This document shows, in pieces, positions 1 through 8,898 of a stretch of DNA of 64,000 bases. The DNA comes from Curtobacterium sp. PhB115 (lineage in GTDB: Bacteria; Actinomycetota; Actinomycetes; Actinomycetales; Microbacteriaceae). The notes below the pieces were generated by a model that worked only from the letters and a program-made list of their open reading frames with translations, was not told where the DNA came from and ran no database searches. The position numbers and the translations under genes were made by a program. The stretch covers positions 186,001 to 250,000 of the forward strand of contig NZ_RJKR01000011.1 of NCBI RefSeq assembly GCF_003752025.1. Direction: 5' to 3'. Numbering within the stretch: position 1 is the stretch's first letter; each line of letters opens with the position of its first letter.

Positions 1-818
1 CACCAGGCCAGGCCGAAGTCCGGGTGCTTGATCGGGTTGGTCCAGAACGAGCTGATCAGGTTGATCCAGCTGAACGGCTTGACCGGCGTCGTCGGCAGGT
101 CGTCGCGGGCCACGAACGAGTAGACCAGGATCGCGAGGATCGCCAGGACACCCGGAGCGATGAAGAGCACCGGCAGGTTGCCGACCAGGTACACGGCCAG
201 GTACAGGCCGGCGAGGATCGCGGTGTTCTGCGCCAGGGCGATGACGCTCGAGGCCTTGCCGCGCTGGAACTCCGGCACGTTGTCGGCGAAGCTCGCGGTG
301 AGGGTGGCGAGCACCGCGTTGGCGGTGACCTGCGCGAGGACCCAGGCGAGGGTGAGCTGGAGCACGTTCGGCGAGAACGCGAGCCACGCGAGCGAGCCGA
401 CGAAGACGATGACGCCGCCGACCATCCACGGGCGACGTCGGCCCCAGCGGGTGCGGGTGCGGTCGGAGATCGCACCGAAGAGCGGGTTGGCGAACAGCGC
501 TCCGAGGGCGCCGAACGGCAGGACCGAGCCCACCACCGTCTCGGGGCTGGTCGGGTTGAGCTCCGTCGCCTTGATCGACATGCTCACGAAGACCGGCGTG
601 AGCAGGGCGACGAACAGGCCGAACTGGGCGAAGCTGAGGCCCCACAGGTAGCCGCGGCCCACGCGCATCGTGCTGACGGGCTGCGTGATGCCCTCGACCG
701 AGAACGCACGGGATGCTGCGGCGTCCGTGGCGGTGGCTCCGGCTGCTGCGGTGACCGCGGGGGATGCGGTCCCGGCGATGCCGCCCTTGGGTTCTTCCTT
801 CGACGTCGGTGTCGACAT
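1..818 (-). CDS. MFS glycoside transporter (GPH/SLC45-like), C-terminus cut by window edge
   Basis: An integral-membrane sugar or glycoside:cation symporter is the likely role. Alternating hydrophobic segments are visible, and the loop motif DRTRTRWGRRRPW after the second or third helix is typical of SLC45/GPH-type carriers. The ATG at 818 is preceded by GAGGAGG, an excellent ribosome site. The gene runs off the left edge, so only about 272 N-terminal residues are seen. It diverges from a TetR gene at 950. It is clearly paralogous to the MFS gene at 51913-53181; both share NPxKHPDxGxAW. The substrate is inferred from the GH3 beside the paralogue and is not shown here. Confidence 0.85.
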   Translation of the reverse strand, partial: MSTPTSKEEPKGGIAGTASPAVTAAAGATATDAAASRAFSVEGITQPVSTMRVGRGYLWGLSFAQFGLFVALLTPVFVSMSIKATELNPTSPETVVGSVLPFGALGALFANPLFGAISDRTRTRWGRRRPWMVGGVIVFVGSLAWLAFSPNVLQLTLAWVLAQVTANAVLATLTASFADNVPEFQRGKASSVIALAQNTAILAGLYLAVYLVGNLPVLFIAPGVLAILAILVYSFVARDDLPTTPVKPFSWINLISSFWTNPIKHPDFGLAW

Positions 819-859
819 GACTCCTCCTCGAGTCATCGGGGGCCGGGGCCCTCTGAATC

Positions 860-874
860 CCTAGTGCTACTAGG
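860..874. promoter_or_regulatory. Candidate TetR operator, inverted repeat CCTAGT-GCT-ACTAGG
   Basis: A perfect 6-bp inverted repeat with a 3-bp centre lies in the 131-bp gap between the divergent MFS (start 818) and TetR (start 950) genes. The position fits an operator that controls both promoters. Binding is inferred. Confidence 0.55.
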
Positions 875-949
875 TGATCGGGACTGTAGCACCGGAAACC
901 TCCGCTTGGACGTTTTTGTGTCGATTGTTGCGCCGGTAGATTGGCCGGC

Positions 950-1534
950 GTGACGTCCAACGATGGAATCGGTACTCGCGGCCCGTACGCCAAGGGGGTG
1001 CAGCGCCGGCAGGAGATCCTCGACCAGACGCTCGACGTCGTCGCCTCACGCGGGATCGACGGAACCTCGTTGCGGGCCATCGGCGAGGCGATCGGGGTCT
1101 CGCACGCCGCACTCCGGCACTACTTCTCGTCGCGCGAGGCGTTGCTGCTCGAGGTCCTGCGGGAGCGCGACGTCGTGTCTAACCGGGCGCTCGGCGACAC
1201 CACCGGGGTCTTCACGCGGCTGGGCGTGGTCGCCGACCGCAACGTCAGTGAGCCCGCGCTCGTCACGCTCTACACGACCCTGCTCGGGGCCTCGGTCGAA
1301 CCCGGGAACGCCGAAGCACGTGCGTTCTTCGCGGAGCGCTTCGAGACGGCTCGGTCGGACCTCGTGTCACAGCTCCGCGACGAGATGTCGGCGTCGGGGC
1401 GGCGCACCGACGAGGAACTCGAGCAGGTGGCGTCGCTCATCCTCGCCGCGTTCGACGGGTTGCAGGTGCAGTGGCTGCTCGACCGGCGGATCGACATCGC
1501 GGGGACGCTGCGGTTGCTGGAGCGGTTGCTGTAG
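950..1534 (+). CDS. TetR/AcrR family transcriptional regulator
   Basis: A 194-residue DNA-binding repressor. The N-terminal HTH is plain (RGPYAKGVQRRQEILDQTLD, then HAALRHYFSSREALLLEVL), with a divergent ligand domain after it. I chose GTG at 950 over TTG at 941 because a -10-like TAGATT (937-942) lies 7 nt upstream and no Shine-Dalgarno is present, so the mRNA may be leaderless. It probably represses the divergent MFS transporter in response to a sugar or glycoside. The regulator at 53313 has the same xGxYAKGxxxRxEIL start and the same divergent MFS neighbour, which indicates a duplicated module. Confidence 0.85.
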   Translation: MTSNDGIGTRGPYAKGVQRRQEILDQTLDVVASRGIDGTSLRAIGEAIGVSHAALRHYFSSREALLLEVLRERDVVSNRALGDTTGVFTRLGVVADRNVSEPALVTLYTTLLGASVEPGNAEARAFFAERFETARSDLVSQLRDEMSASGRRTDEELEQVASLILAAFDGLQVQWLLDRRIDIAGTLRLLERLL

Positions 1535-1585
1535 CGGGGGCGGTCGGTCGGTTCGGTCTGTCGGGCTCCGGGTGGGGGCCGAGTC

Positions 1586-3109
1586 CTACGGCGCGATCGT
1601 CCGCTTGATCGGGTTGCTCACGTTGCCCGTGGCGTCGACCGACCAGGCGAGCAGCGTGTACCGCTGACCGGCACGCAGCGGCGGCAGCGTCGCCGATCCC
1701 GGCGCACCGGACCCGATCGCGGTGCCGGACAGCACGCTCGCCCCGGTGCCGTCCCCTTCGACCAGCCGCACCACGGTGGACACTGCGTCGGACGACTTCG
1801 AACGCCCCCAGCTGACCGTCCGCGCTTCGGCTCCGCTCACCGTCACGCCAGCGGGGCCGCGTGGCGCCGTGACGTCGTTCCGGTGACGGAAGAGCAGTTC
1901 TCCCTTGACCGGGTCCGGGTACGGGTCGTTGCCACAGTCGACAGTGAACGAGATCCGGGCGCGGACGACCATGTCCCGGTCGTTGAAGCTCAGGCCGGAG
2001 ATCTTCGCGGATCCCGTCGTGCCGTTGCAGTCGCGGTACGCGCGCGAGATGTCGAGGATCGGCACACCGTCCCCGTACTCACCGACCTTGAACGAACCGT
2101 TCCGCAGGGCCTCTCCGTTCGGCATGGCGATCTCGAGCCGGTTGACGTCGACGCTGTTGACGTAGGCGGCCGTGGCACTGAACGCCATCGAGGACTGGTT
2201 GGTCCGCTGCCCCCAGAGCGAGTACGGACCATCGGCGTCGGTGCGGGTCTTGCCGAGGGCGATCCAGTTGCGGCCCGAGACCGTCAGTCGAGTGATGCCG
2301 AGGGGTGCCTCGCCAGCGAGGTCGGCCGTGAGCGTCGAACCGCCCGCCGGCACCGTGAGCGCAGCCGTCCGCGGGCCGCCGTGCTCCGGGGAGAACCCGA
2401 CACGGACGGAACAGGTCGCTCCCGCCGCCACGACGGCCCCACTGCACTCGTCGTCGGCCAGCGCCCAGTCACCCGCCTGCGGACCGCGGAGGGCAGCGCG
2501 CCCGAGCGTCACGGGCGAACCCCCGGCGTTGTGCACGGTCTCGGTCACCCAGACCCGCGTCCCGTTGACCGGCGTCTGCGGCCAGCGCAGGTGCGTTCCG
2601 GCGAGCCGGACGTCGGCCTCGTCCTGACCGAACCGGACCTGCCCGAAGGTCGCGTCCGACGGCAGGTCGCCGCGGTAGCGGAACACCGCGTCGAACCGGG
2701 TCATCGTGTCGGCGTCGTCGAACGCCACGTCACGGATCTCGAGTTCACCGGTGGCACCGAGCGGGAACGTGCCGACGGCCAGGTCCTTGCCGTCCTTCCG
2801 CTCCAGGTCGAGCGTCTCCAGGTTGAGGGACGTGCCGTCGATGTGCGGGAAGGTGATCCCCACGGTGGTGCGGGTCGCGTACCGGAGCTCGATGTCGCCG
2901 TCACCCGATCGCTGGGGAACCGGGCGCTCCGGCGGCGCGGTGTTCGCGAGCAGACCGATCACTCGCGGCCCCGAGGCGACGGGGGTTGCCGCTGCGGTCG
3001 CCGCCGGGCTGGTGGGCGCCGCGGTCGCGGGCTGAGCGACCAGGATCGAGCCCGCGATGGCGAGGATGGTCCCCGCGGCGATGCGGGTGATGGGTGCCGT
3101 CCGTGGCAT
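1586..3109 (-). CDS. Secreted Ig-like / fibronectin-III-like repeat protein
   Basis: A 507-residue exported protein. The ATG at 3109 (GGGAG upstream) begins a signal peptide (MPRTAPITRIAAGTILAIAG, then an Ala-rich cleavage zone ATAAP near residue 32). The middle holds an ASPM/SPD-2/Hydin-like 'choice-of-anchor D' segment (DDECSGAVVAAGATCSVRVG). The C-terminus looks like a fibronectin-III fold ending in the stop. No catalytic motif and no LPxTG or transmembrane anchor is visible, so it is likely secreted free. It may be a structural or adhesive protein; the ligand is unknown. The open frame extends upstream but lacks a signal-peptide-compatible start there. Confidence 0.7.
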   Translation of the reverse strand: MPRTAPITRIAAGTILAIAGSILVAQPATAAPTSPAATAAATPVASGPRVIGLLANTAPPERPVPQRSGDGDIELRYATRTTVGITFPHIDGTSLNLETLDLERKDGKDLAVGTFPLGATGELEIRDVAFDDADTMTRFDAVFRYRGDLPSDATFGQVRFGQDEADVRLAGTHLRWPQTPVNGTRVWVTETVHNAGGSPVTLGRAALRGPQAGDWALADDECSGAVVAAGATCSVRVGFSPEHGGPRTAALTVPAGGSTLTADLAGEAPLGITRLTVSGRNWIALGKTRTDADGPYSLWGQRTNQSSMAFSATAAYVNSVDVNRLEIAMPNGEALRNGSFKVGEYGDGVPILDISRAYRDCNGTTGSAKISGLSFNDRDMVVRARISFTVDCGNDPYPDPVKGELLFRHRNDVTAPRGPAGVTVSGAEARTVSWGRSKSSDAVSTVVRLVEGDGTGASVLSGTAIGSGAPGSATLPPLRAGQRYTLLAWSVDATGNVSNPIKRTIAP

Positions 3110-3189
3110 GTGTCGCTCCCGAGCGTGTCGATGACTGTCACTCACATCCTGTCGGAGCGCGACGCCGTTGTCCGGGCAGTTCGAGCCGA

Positions 3190-3765
3190 TCAGCCCCCGA
3201 CGAGCGCGGTGACCGCGTCCACCACGATCTGCCGCCGCCGCGCCGGAGCCACCGCCGCCACGAGTGAGCCGAACTCGGGGGTGGTGGCACTCCAGAACGC
3301 GGCGAGGTGCATCACGAGCCCGAGGAGCACCGCGGGCCGGTAGTTGCGTGGCAGGACACCGGCGCGCTGCGCGTGCTCGACCTCGGCGACGGCAGCGGCA
3401 TCGGCGCTGACGACGGCCTCGAGCGAGCCGGACTCGCCGCGCTCGAGACGGTGCCAGGTGGTCAGGCGCTCGGCCCACGGCCGGCTGACGTAGGAATCGT
3501 GCAGACGGCCGGCCCAGGCAGGGAGGTCGTCGGTGTCGACGGGGACCTCATCGAAGGTCTCGGCGACGGTCTGGGCGAGGAGGGCATCGAACAGGCCCTC
3601 CTTGCTGCCGAAGTAGTGGAAGACCTGCGCCTTGTTGCTCGACGCCGCCGCAGTGATGCGCTCGAGCTTCGCGCCGGCGATCCCGGCAGCGGCGAACTCG
3701 TCGCGTGCTGCGAGCAGGAGTCGTGCGCGCATCGCGTCGGCGGCTGGGGGCGTGAAGCGGGGCAT
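3190..3765 (-). CDS. TetR family transcriptional regulator
   Basis: A 191-residue regulator with a clear N-terminal helix-turn-helix (AARDEFAAAGIAGAKLERIT then NKAQVFHYFGSKEGLFDALL). The C-terminal domain includes a PAVLLGLVMHLAAFW segment typical of TetR ligand/dimer domains. The ATG at 3765 gives a normal N-terminus; the longer open frame upstream is not needed. Its target is unknown. It diverges from the DUF6421 operon starting at 3993, with a 227-bp shared upstream region, so that operon is the first candidate. Confidence 0.8.
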   Translation of the reverse strand: MPRFTPPAADAMRARLLLAARDEFAAAGIAGAKLERITAAASSNKAQVFHYFGSKEGLFDALLAQTVAETFDEVPVDTDDLPAWAGRLHDSYVSRPWAERLTTWHRLERGESGSLEAVVSADAAAVAEVEHAQRAGVLPRNYRPAVLLGLVMHLAAFWSATTPEFGSLVAAVAPARRRQIVVDAVTALVGG

Positions 3766-3992
3766 GGGGACAACCGTACCGACAGGGCCGCATCGGGAGG
3801 TCGGCGGTGGTCGCCCCGACGAAACGTTGCGCGCGTCAGCCGATCCCCCGCGCGAACACCGCCGCGGCGCAAGAATGCCCCGGAAATGGGCAATAATGCG
3901 TCCCTCGTTCTTCCTTAGGCTCATCACACGATCCGGTTTCGCGCACCATCCGTCCGCATTCCCGCGGCCGCCCCAACGACGGGAGGTTCGAC

Positions 3993-5486
3993 ATGTCTCA
4001 GTTCGTCCAGAAGTTCACGCAGGACGCCATCGTCGGAGAACCCGAGGTCGTCGAGGACCAGCTGAGCGTGCGCGAGGTCGCCGACCACCTCGCGTGGCGC
4101 CGGCTGCGAGACGCCGTCGTGGCGTTCCGTGCGTTGCAGACGGACGACGGCTCGATACCGGACCAGTCGGATCACGCGACCGCTTCCGGGTACCTGGCCA
4201 CGATCCTCCCGGCAATCGCGGAACTGGCACCGTTCTTCCCGCACGATGCGACGTACCTGGCTGCCCTGCAGCGCGACTTCGCACGGTGGGAAGCGCACGA
4301 TTTCGGCGTCCCGGACTTCCTCGATTCCCTGAACGCATTCCAGCCACAAGAACACCGAGTCGACGGACTCGGCCATCTGGTCGTCTTCCCGATGTACACG
4401 CAGAACGGCAGTGCTTCGCGGTTCGTGGAGGCGGTCCTGGTCGAGGTCATCTGGCCGGAGTTCGTCGCCGAGCTCGAGGCGGGCGACTACGGCAACAAGC
4501 TGTTCGTCGCGTTGCGGTTCGTCGACTTCACGCCTGGTTACGACACGAACTCGGCGGTGTTGTTCCCCGAGACGGTCGCGATGCGCGAGATCCCGACGTT
4601 CACGTGGGGCGCGATCTTCCAGGACCGCGAAGCCGCCCGGTACCGCAGAGTGGTGCGCGCCGCCGCGGAGATCACCAAGTTGGAACTGCCCGACGATGCC
4701 GCCGCGATGCTCGACGACCAAGGGCTCACCGAGCGCGTCTTCGTGATGTGGGACATCATCCACGACCGGTCGCACATGCGCGGCGACCTGCCGTTCGACC
4801 CGTTCATGATCAAGCAGCGGATGCCGTTCTTCCTCTACTCACTGGAAGAGCTGCGCTGTGATCTGACGGCATTCCGGGAATCGGTGCACCTCGAACGCAC
4901 GCTCTCGGCGCTCCCGGATGCGAATCTCGCCGAGGCGCAACGCGAGATCCGCGATCATGCCCGTCTGGTGCAGTACGCCGTCGTCTTCGACCGCGTCTTC
5001 CGCTTCGCGATCACCGGCAGCCGCGTCCGGAACTACGACGGACTCGGCGGGCAGTTGCTGTTCGCGTGGATGCACCAGCACGATGTCCTGCACTGGACCG
5101 ACACACAACTCACCATCGATTGGGACGCTGTGCCGGACGTGATCATCGCCCTCAGCGATCAGATCAACGAGTTGTACCGGCGATCGATCGACCGACCGAA
5201 GTCGGCGCACTGGCTCGCCGCGTACGAGATGTTGACCAGGACCCTCACGCCGCACCCGGCTTCGAAATGGGCGCGCGGGCTGCCGGAGGAAACGCTCGCC
5301 GGAATGCCGAAGGGCTACACCGATGCGGTGATGGACGACGAGTTCCCGCTGTCGATGTTCTACGAGGCGCTCAACAAGAAGATGGCGAAGGTCATCGCGT
5401 CGACGGCCGGCATCACCGGTTCCTCGTCCGATTCGTCCGCTTCGCCCGTCGGGGACGTCGGGGAAGTCGAGGGCGCTGCCGCATGA
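3993..5486 (+). CDS. DUF6421 family protein
   Basis: A 497-residue protein that I recognise as the actinobacterial DUF6421 family; its function is not established. There is no signal peptide or membrane segment, so it is cytosolic. Visible conserved-looking features are an HDRSH motif (H257, H261) followed by LPFDPFMIKQR and EELRCDL, and a later His-rich stretch WMHQHDVLHW. These could make a metal site, but that is inference. GGGAGG at 3981 precedes the ATG by 6 nt. The stop overlaps the next start (ATGA), so the three-gene unit with the SDR and aldolase-like genes is translationally coupled and probably acts in one pathway. Confidence 0.75.
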   Translation: MSQFVQKFTQDAIVGEPEVVEDQLSVREVADHLAWRRLRDAVVAFRALQTDDGSIPDQSDHATASGYLATILPAIAELAPFFPHDATYLAALQRDFARWEAHDFGVPDFLDSLNAFQPQEHRVDGLGHLVVFPMYTQNGSASRFVEAVLVEVIWPEFVAELEAGDYGNKLFVALRFVDFTPGYDTNSAVLFPETVAMREIPTFTWGAIFQDREAARYRRVVRAAAEITKLELPDDAAAMLDDQGLTERVFVMWDIIHDRSHMRGDLPFDPFMIKQRMPFFLYSLEELRCDLTAFRESVHLERTLSALPDANLAEAQREIRDHARLVQYAVVFDRVFRFAITGSRVRNYDGLGGQLLFAWMHQHDVLHWTDTQLTIDWDAVPDVIIALSDQINELYRRSIDRPKSAHWLAAYEMLTRTLTPHPASKWARGLPEETLAGMPKGYTDAVMDDEFPLSMFYEALNKKMAKVIASTAGITGSSSDSSASPVGDVGEVEGAAA

Positions 5487-6175
5487 GTGGTGGGTCCCTG
5501 GCCGGTCGCCTGGTGCTGGTCGCCGGAGCGACCAGCGCCAGCGGCGCTGCCGTCGCGCGCGCCCTCACCTCCGCCGGGGCGGCCGTCGTCGCGGTCGGCA
5601 CCCGACCAGACGCACTGGAGGCCCTGCAAGCGTCCGTCCCGGGCGTCGCGACCCACGTGTGCGACCTCTCGGACCTCGGTGCGGTCACCGCGTTGGCTTC
5701 CGACGTCCACGCTGCCGCGGGCCGCATCGACGGCCTGGTGCACCTCGTCGGTGGCTGGCGCGGGGGCGGGAGCATCGCCGGCCAGTCGGACGACGACTGG
5801 GACTTCTTCGACCGGGCGTTCCGGACGCTGCGGAACACCACGCGGGTGTTCTACGACGACCTGGTGGCGTCCCCTGCCGGACGACTCGCGTTCGTCTCGT
5901 CCACCGCGGTCGACTCCCCCACGGCCGGCGCCGCGAACTACGCCGCGGCGAAGGCTGCCGCCGACACGTGGGTCCGTGCCGTGGCCCAGGGTCTCCGGAA
6001 GGACGGACCGGACTCGGCGGCCGCCACCGTGTTCGTCGTCGGAGCCCTGACCGGTCTGCAGGCCCACCTCGGCGACGAGGTCGTCCGACTCTGGTCGGCG
6101 CCACCCGCTGACGTCAACGGCGCCCGTGTCCCGCTCACGGCGGCTGAACCCCTCGAACCTAGGATGAACCAGTGA
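5483..6175 (+). CDS. SDR family oxidoreductase
   Basis: A 230-residue NAD(P)-dependent short-chain dehydrogenase. The glycine-rich dinucleotide motif is GATSASGAAVARAL near the N-terminus; the catalytic region holds FVSSTAVDSP then NYAAAKAAADTW (Y-x3-K). It starts inside the stop of the DUF6421 gene (ATGA), and its own stop overlaps the next start (GTGA). It is shorter at the C-terminus than typical 250-residue SDRs, with little substrate lid, so the substrate cannot be guessed. Context says it works with DUF6421 and the PLP enzyme. Confidence 0.8.
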   Translation: MSGGSLAGRLVLVAGATSASGAAVARALTSAGAAVVAVGTRPDALEALQASVPGVATHVCDLSDLGAVTALASDVHAAAGRIDGLVHLVGGWRGGGSIAGQSDDDWDFFDRAFRTLRNTTRVFYDDLVASPAGRLAFVSSTAVDSPTAGAANYAAAKAAADTWVRAVAQGLRKDGPDSAAATVFVVGALTGLQAHLGDEVVRLWSAPPADVNGARVPLTAAEPLEPRMNQ

Positions 6176-7245
6176 CCCTTCGACTCCACGACCTGGACCT
6201 GCGGGGCTTCGCCTCGGACAACTACGCCGGCGTCCACCCCGAGATCCTCGACGCGATCGCCGCGGCCAACGACGGCCACCAGATCGCGTACGGCGAGGAC
6301 GTCTACACCGCCCGGCTCCGCGAGGTGGTCCAGGAGCACTTCGGCGCCCAGGCCGAGGCGTTCCCGGTGTTCAACGGCACGGGTGCGAACGTCGTCGGGC
6401 TGCAGTCGATGCTGCCGCGGTGGGGCGCCGTCGTCTGCACGTCGACCGCGCACATCCACACGGACGAGGCCGGGGCGCCCGAGCGCGTCGGCGGGATCAA
6501 GCTGCTGCCGGTCGAGACGCCCGACGGCAAGCTCACCCCGGCGCTCATCGACAAGGAGGCCTGGGGCTGGGGCGACGAGCACCGTGCCCAGCCGCTCGTC
6601 GTGTCCATCACGCAGACCACCGAGCTCGGCACCGCGTACACGGTCGACGAGATCCGGGCGATCGCGGACCACATCCACCCGCTCGGCATGACGCTCCACA
6701 TGGACGGTGCGCGCATCTCGAACGCCGCCGCGACCCTCGGGCTCCCCCTGCGCGACTTCACCACCGACGCCGGCGTCGACGTGCTGAGCTTCGGCGGCAC
6801 CAAGAACGGCATGCTCTACGGCGAGGCGATCGTGGTGCTGAACCCCGCCGCCTCGGAGGGACTGCACTACCTCCGCAAGATGAACATGCAGCTGTCCTCG
6901 AAGATGCGGTTCGTCTCGGCCCAGCTCATCGCGCTGCTGTCCGACGACCTGTACCTGCGCTCTGCCGGGCACGCCAACGCCATGGCCGCCCGCCTCCGCG
7001 GCGCGCTCGAAGCGCGGATCGCGGACGGCAGCATCCAGGGCGTCGGCTTCAGCCAGGAGACCCAGGCGAACGGGGTGTTCGCGACGCTCCCCGCCGGGGT
7101 GGCCGAGCGGCTCCGGAAGCACTTCCGGTTCTACGACTGGGACGCCAGCCGCAACGAGGTGCGGTGGATGTGCGCGTACGACACGTCCGAGCAGGACATC
7201 GACGACTTCGTGGCTGCGTTGACGCGGGAGCTCGCCGCCGTCTGA
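6172..7245 (+). CDS. Threonine-aldolase-like PLP enzyme
   Basis: A 357-residue fold-type I PLP enzyme of the low-specificity threonine aldolase family, which splits beta-hydroxy-amino acids to glycine and an aldehyde. Seen: HMDGAR with the PLP-binding Asp178, and FGGTKNG with the likely Schiff-base Lys211, at the family's usual positions. The length is normal. The start is a GTG that overlaps the SDR stop, so it is the third gene of a coupled operon. The fixed partnership with DUF6421 and an SDR suggests a pathway beyond threonine degradation, for example making or breaking an unusual hydroxy-amino acid. The actual substrate is unknown. Confidence 0.85.
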   Translation: MTLRLHDLDLRGFASDNYAGVHPEILDAIAAANDGHQIAYGEDVYTARLREVVQEHFGAQAEAFPVFNGTGANVVGLQSMLPRWGAVVCTSTAHIHTDEAGAPERVGGIKLLPVETPDGKLTPALIDKEAWGWGDEHRAQPLVVSITQTTELGTAYTVDEIRAIADHIHPLGMTLHMDGARISNAAATLGLPLRDFTTDAGVDVLSFGGTKNGMLYGEAIVVLNPAASEGLHYLRKMNMQLSSKMRFVSAQLIALLSDDLYLRSAGHANAMAARLRGALEARIADGSIQGVGFSQETQANGVFATLPAGVAERLRKHFRFYDWDASRNEVRWMCAYDTSEQDIDDFVAALTRELAAV

Positions 7246-7263
7246 TCCAACGTAGTATCTCGT

Positions 7264-8730
7264 GTGATCTCCGAGCACCCCGAACCCAGCGGCATCCTCC
7301 CCGAGGACCTCGACGCCACACTCAGGGTGCTCGAGCAGATGACGCAGATCGACGAGTCGCACGACGACTTCGTACGCGTTCGCCAGGCCACGGCGAAGAT
7401 GTTCAAGGCCGTCAAGCGGGCGCACCGGCTGGAGAAGCGCGCCGTCATCGCCGAGGCCGATCGCCGGGTGATCGCCGCCACCGCGACCGGTGCCGCCGAC
7501 CGCATCGACGACGAGACCCGTGGCATCCCGATCAGCACCTCGACCGTGACGCCGACGGCCGGCACGCTCCTGAAGGCACGGCCCTGCTACATGTGCAAGC
7601 AGCAGTACACGGTCGTCGACGCGTTCTACCACCAGCTGTGCCCGTCGTGCGCGGCGATGAGCCACGCCAAGCGTGATGCCCGGACCGACCTGACCGGCAA
7701 GCGGGCGCTCCTCACCGGTGGTCGCGCGAAGATCGGCATGTACATCGCGCTCCGGCTGCTGCGCGACGGCGCACACACGACCATCACGACGCGGTTCCCC
7801 CGCGATGCCGTCCGTCGGTTCGCGAGCCTGCCCGACTCCGCCGACTGGATGTCGCGACTCAAGGTCGTCGGCATCGACCTCCGCGACCCGGCCCAGGTCA
7901 TCGGGCTCGCCGACGATGTCGCCGCATCCGGCCCCCTCGACATCCTGATCAACAACGCCACGCAGACCGTGCGCCGATCCCCCGGCGCCTACCAGCCCCT
8001 CGTCGACGCTGAGCTCGCGCCGCTGCCGGACGGCCCGCTGCCCGAACTGGTGACCTTCGGGCACACGAACGACCAGCACCCGCAGGCACTCGCCCGCTCG
8101 GTCACGGCGCACCCCATCCTCGCGGCAGCCGCAGCTCGAGCCGAAGAGCTCACCGAACAGGCGATGGCTCCGGGATCGAGCTCGCTCGAACGGCTCGCCA
8201 CCGGAACCGCGATCGATGCCGGCGGGCTGGTGCCCGACCTGCACGACGTGAACTCGTGGACGCAGCACGTCAACGAGGTGGACCCGCTCGAGATGCTCGA
8301 GGTCCAGCTGGCCAACACGACGGCGCCGTTCATCCTGATCTCCAAGCTCCGCCCCGCGATGGCTGCCGCCGGGGCACGTCGCACCTACGTCGTGAACGTC
8401 AGCGCGATGGAGGGCGTCTTCGGCCGCGCCTACAAGGGGCCGGGGCACCCGCACACGAACATGGCGAAGGCCGCGGTGAACATGCTCACCCGCACGAGTG
8501 CGCAGGAGATGTTCGAGACCGATCGCATCCTGATGACGAGCGTCGACACCGGGTGGATCACCGACGAGCGGCCGCACCCGACGAAGGTCCGGCTGGCGGA
8601 GGAGGGCTTCCACGCGCCGCTCGACCTCGTCGACGGTGCTGCTCGCGTGTACGACCCGATCGTGCGGGGCGAAGCGGGCGAGGACGTGTTCGGCGTGTTC
8701 TTGAAGGACTACGAGCCGAGTTCGTGGTGA
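7264..8730 (+). CDS. SDR oxidoreductase with N-terminal helical and zinc-ribbon region
   Basis: A 488-residue protein, about twice the length of a normal SDR. The N-terminal ~100 residues are helical and charged. A four-cysteine knuckle follows (C108-x2-C111 ... C126-x2-C129, with CYMCKQQY and CPSC). An SDR domain starts at ALLTGGRAKIGMYIA (about 148). The catalytic zone is atypical: in AYKGPGHPHTNMAKAAVNML the Lys is present but the residue four before it is Thr, not Tyr; a Tyr lies ten residues upstream of the Lys. A TAGTAT -10-like box ends 5 nt before the GTG start, so it may be leaderless. The function is unknown; redox chemistry is plausible. Confidence 0.75.
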   Translation: MISEHPEPSGILPEDLDATLRVLEQMTQIDESHDDFVRVRQATAKMFKAVKRAHRLEKRAVIAEADRRVIAATATGAADRIDDETRGIPISTSTVTPTAGTLLKARPCYMCKQQYTVVDAFYHQLCPSCAAMSHAKRDARTDLTGKRALLTGGRAKIGMYIALRLLRDGAHTTITTRFPRDAVRRFASLPDSADWMSRLKVVGIDLRDPAQVIGLADDVAASGPLDILINNATQTVRRSPGAYQPLVDAELAPLPDGPLPELVTFGHTNDQHPQALARSVTAHPILAAAAARAEELTEQAMAPGSSSLERLATGTAIDAGGLVPDLHDVNSWTQHVNEVDPLEMLEVQLANTTAPFILISKLRPAMAAAGARRTYVVNVSAMEGVFGRAYKGPGHPHTNMAKAAVNMLTRTSAQEMFETDRILMTSVDTGWITDERPHPTKVRLAEEGFHAPLDLVDGAARVYDPIVRGEAGEDVFGVFLKDYEPSSW

Positions 8731-8734
8731 CCGG

Positions 8735-8786
8735 CTGACGGCCTGGAGGCGCGGGGCGGGACCGCCACGCGCCTCCAGGCCGTCAG
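8735..8786. terminator. Convergent-copy repeat hairpin (bidirectional terminator)
   Basis: A perfect 19-bp inverted repeat (CTGACGGCCTGGAGGCGCG, 8735-8753 with 8768-8786) and a 14-nt loop sit just after the stop of the zinc-ribbon SDR and before the oppositely read GH42 gene. It contains the recurrent CTGGAGGCGCG core on both arms. There is no T-tract, so the terminator role rests on position and stem strength. Confidence 0.7.
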
Positions 8787-8898
8787 GTGGTCACGTGACG
8801 ATCCGCGCCCGCGTGGGCACGTCGGCTCCGGCGTGGTACCACGGACGCATCGAGGGAGCAGACGGACCGTCCGACCCGACGGCCCGCCTGCTCCGGTC

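Noticed and set aside
1883-3343. 486-codon open frame opposite the secreted Ig-like protein
   Set aside because: Its protein is almost only Arg, Gly, Asp, Val and Pro, a sign of antisense frames in high-GC DNA. The opposite strand has a signal peptide and recognisable domains.
5938-8613. 891-codon open frame opposite the aldolase and zinc-ribbon SDR genes
   Set aside because: It is antisense to two well-recognised enzymes and has no family resemblance.
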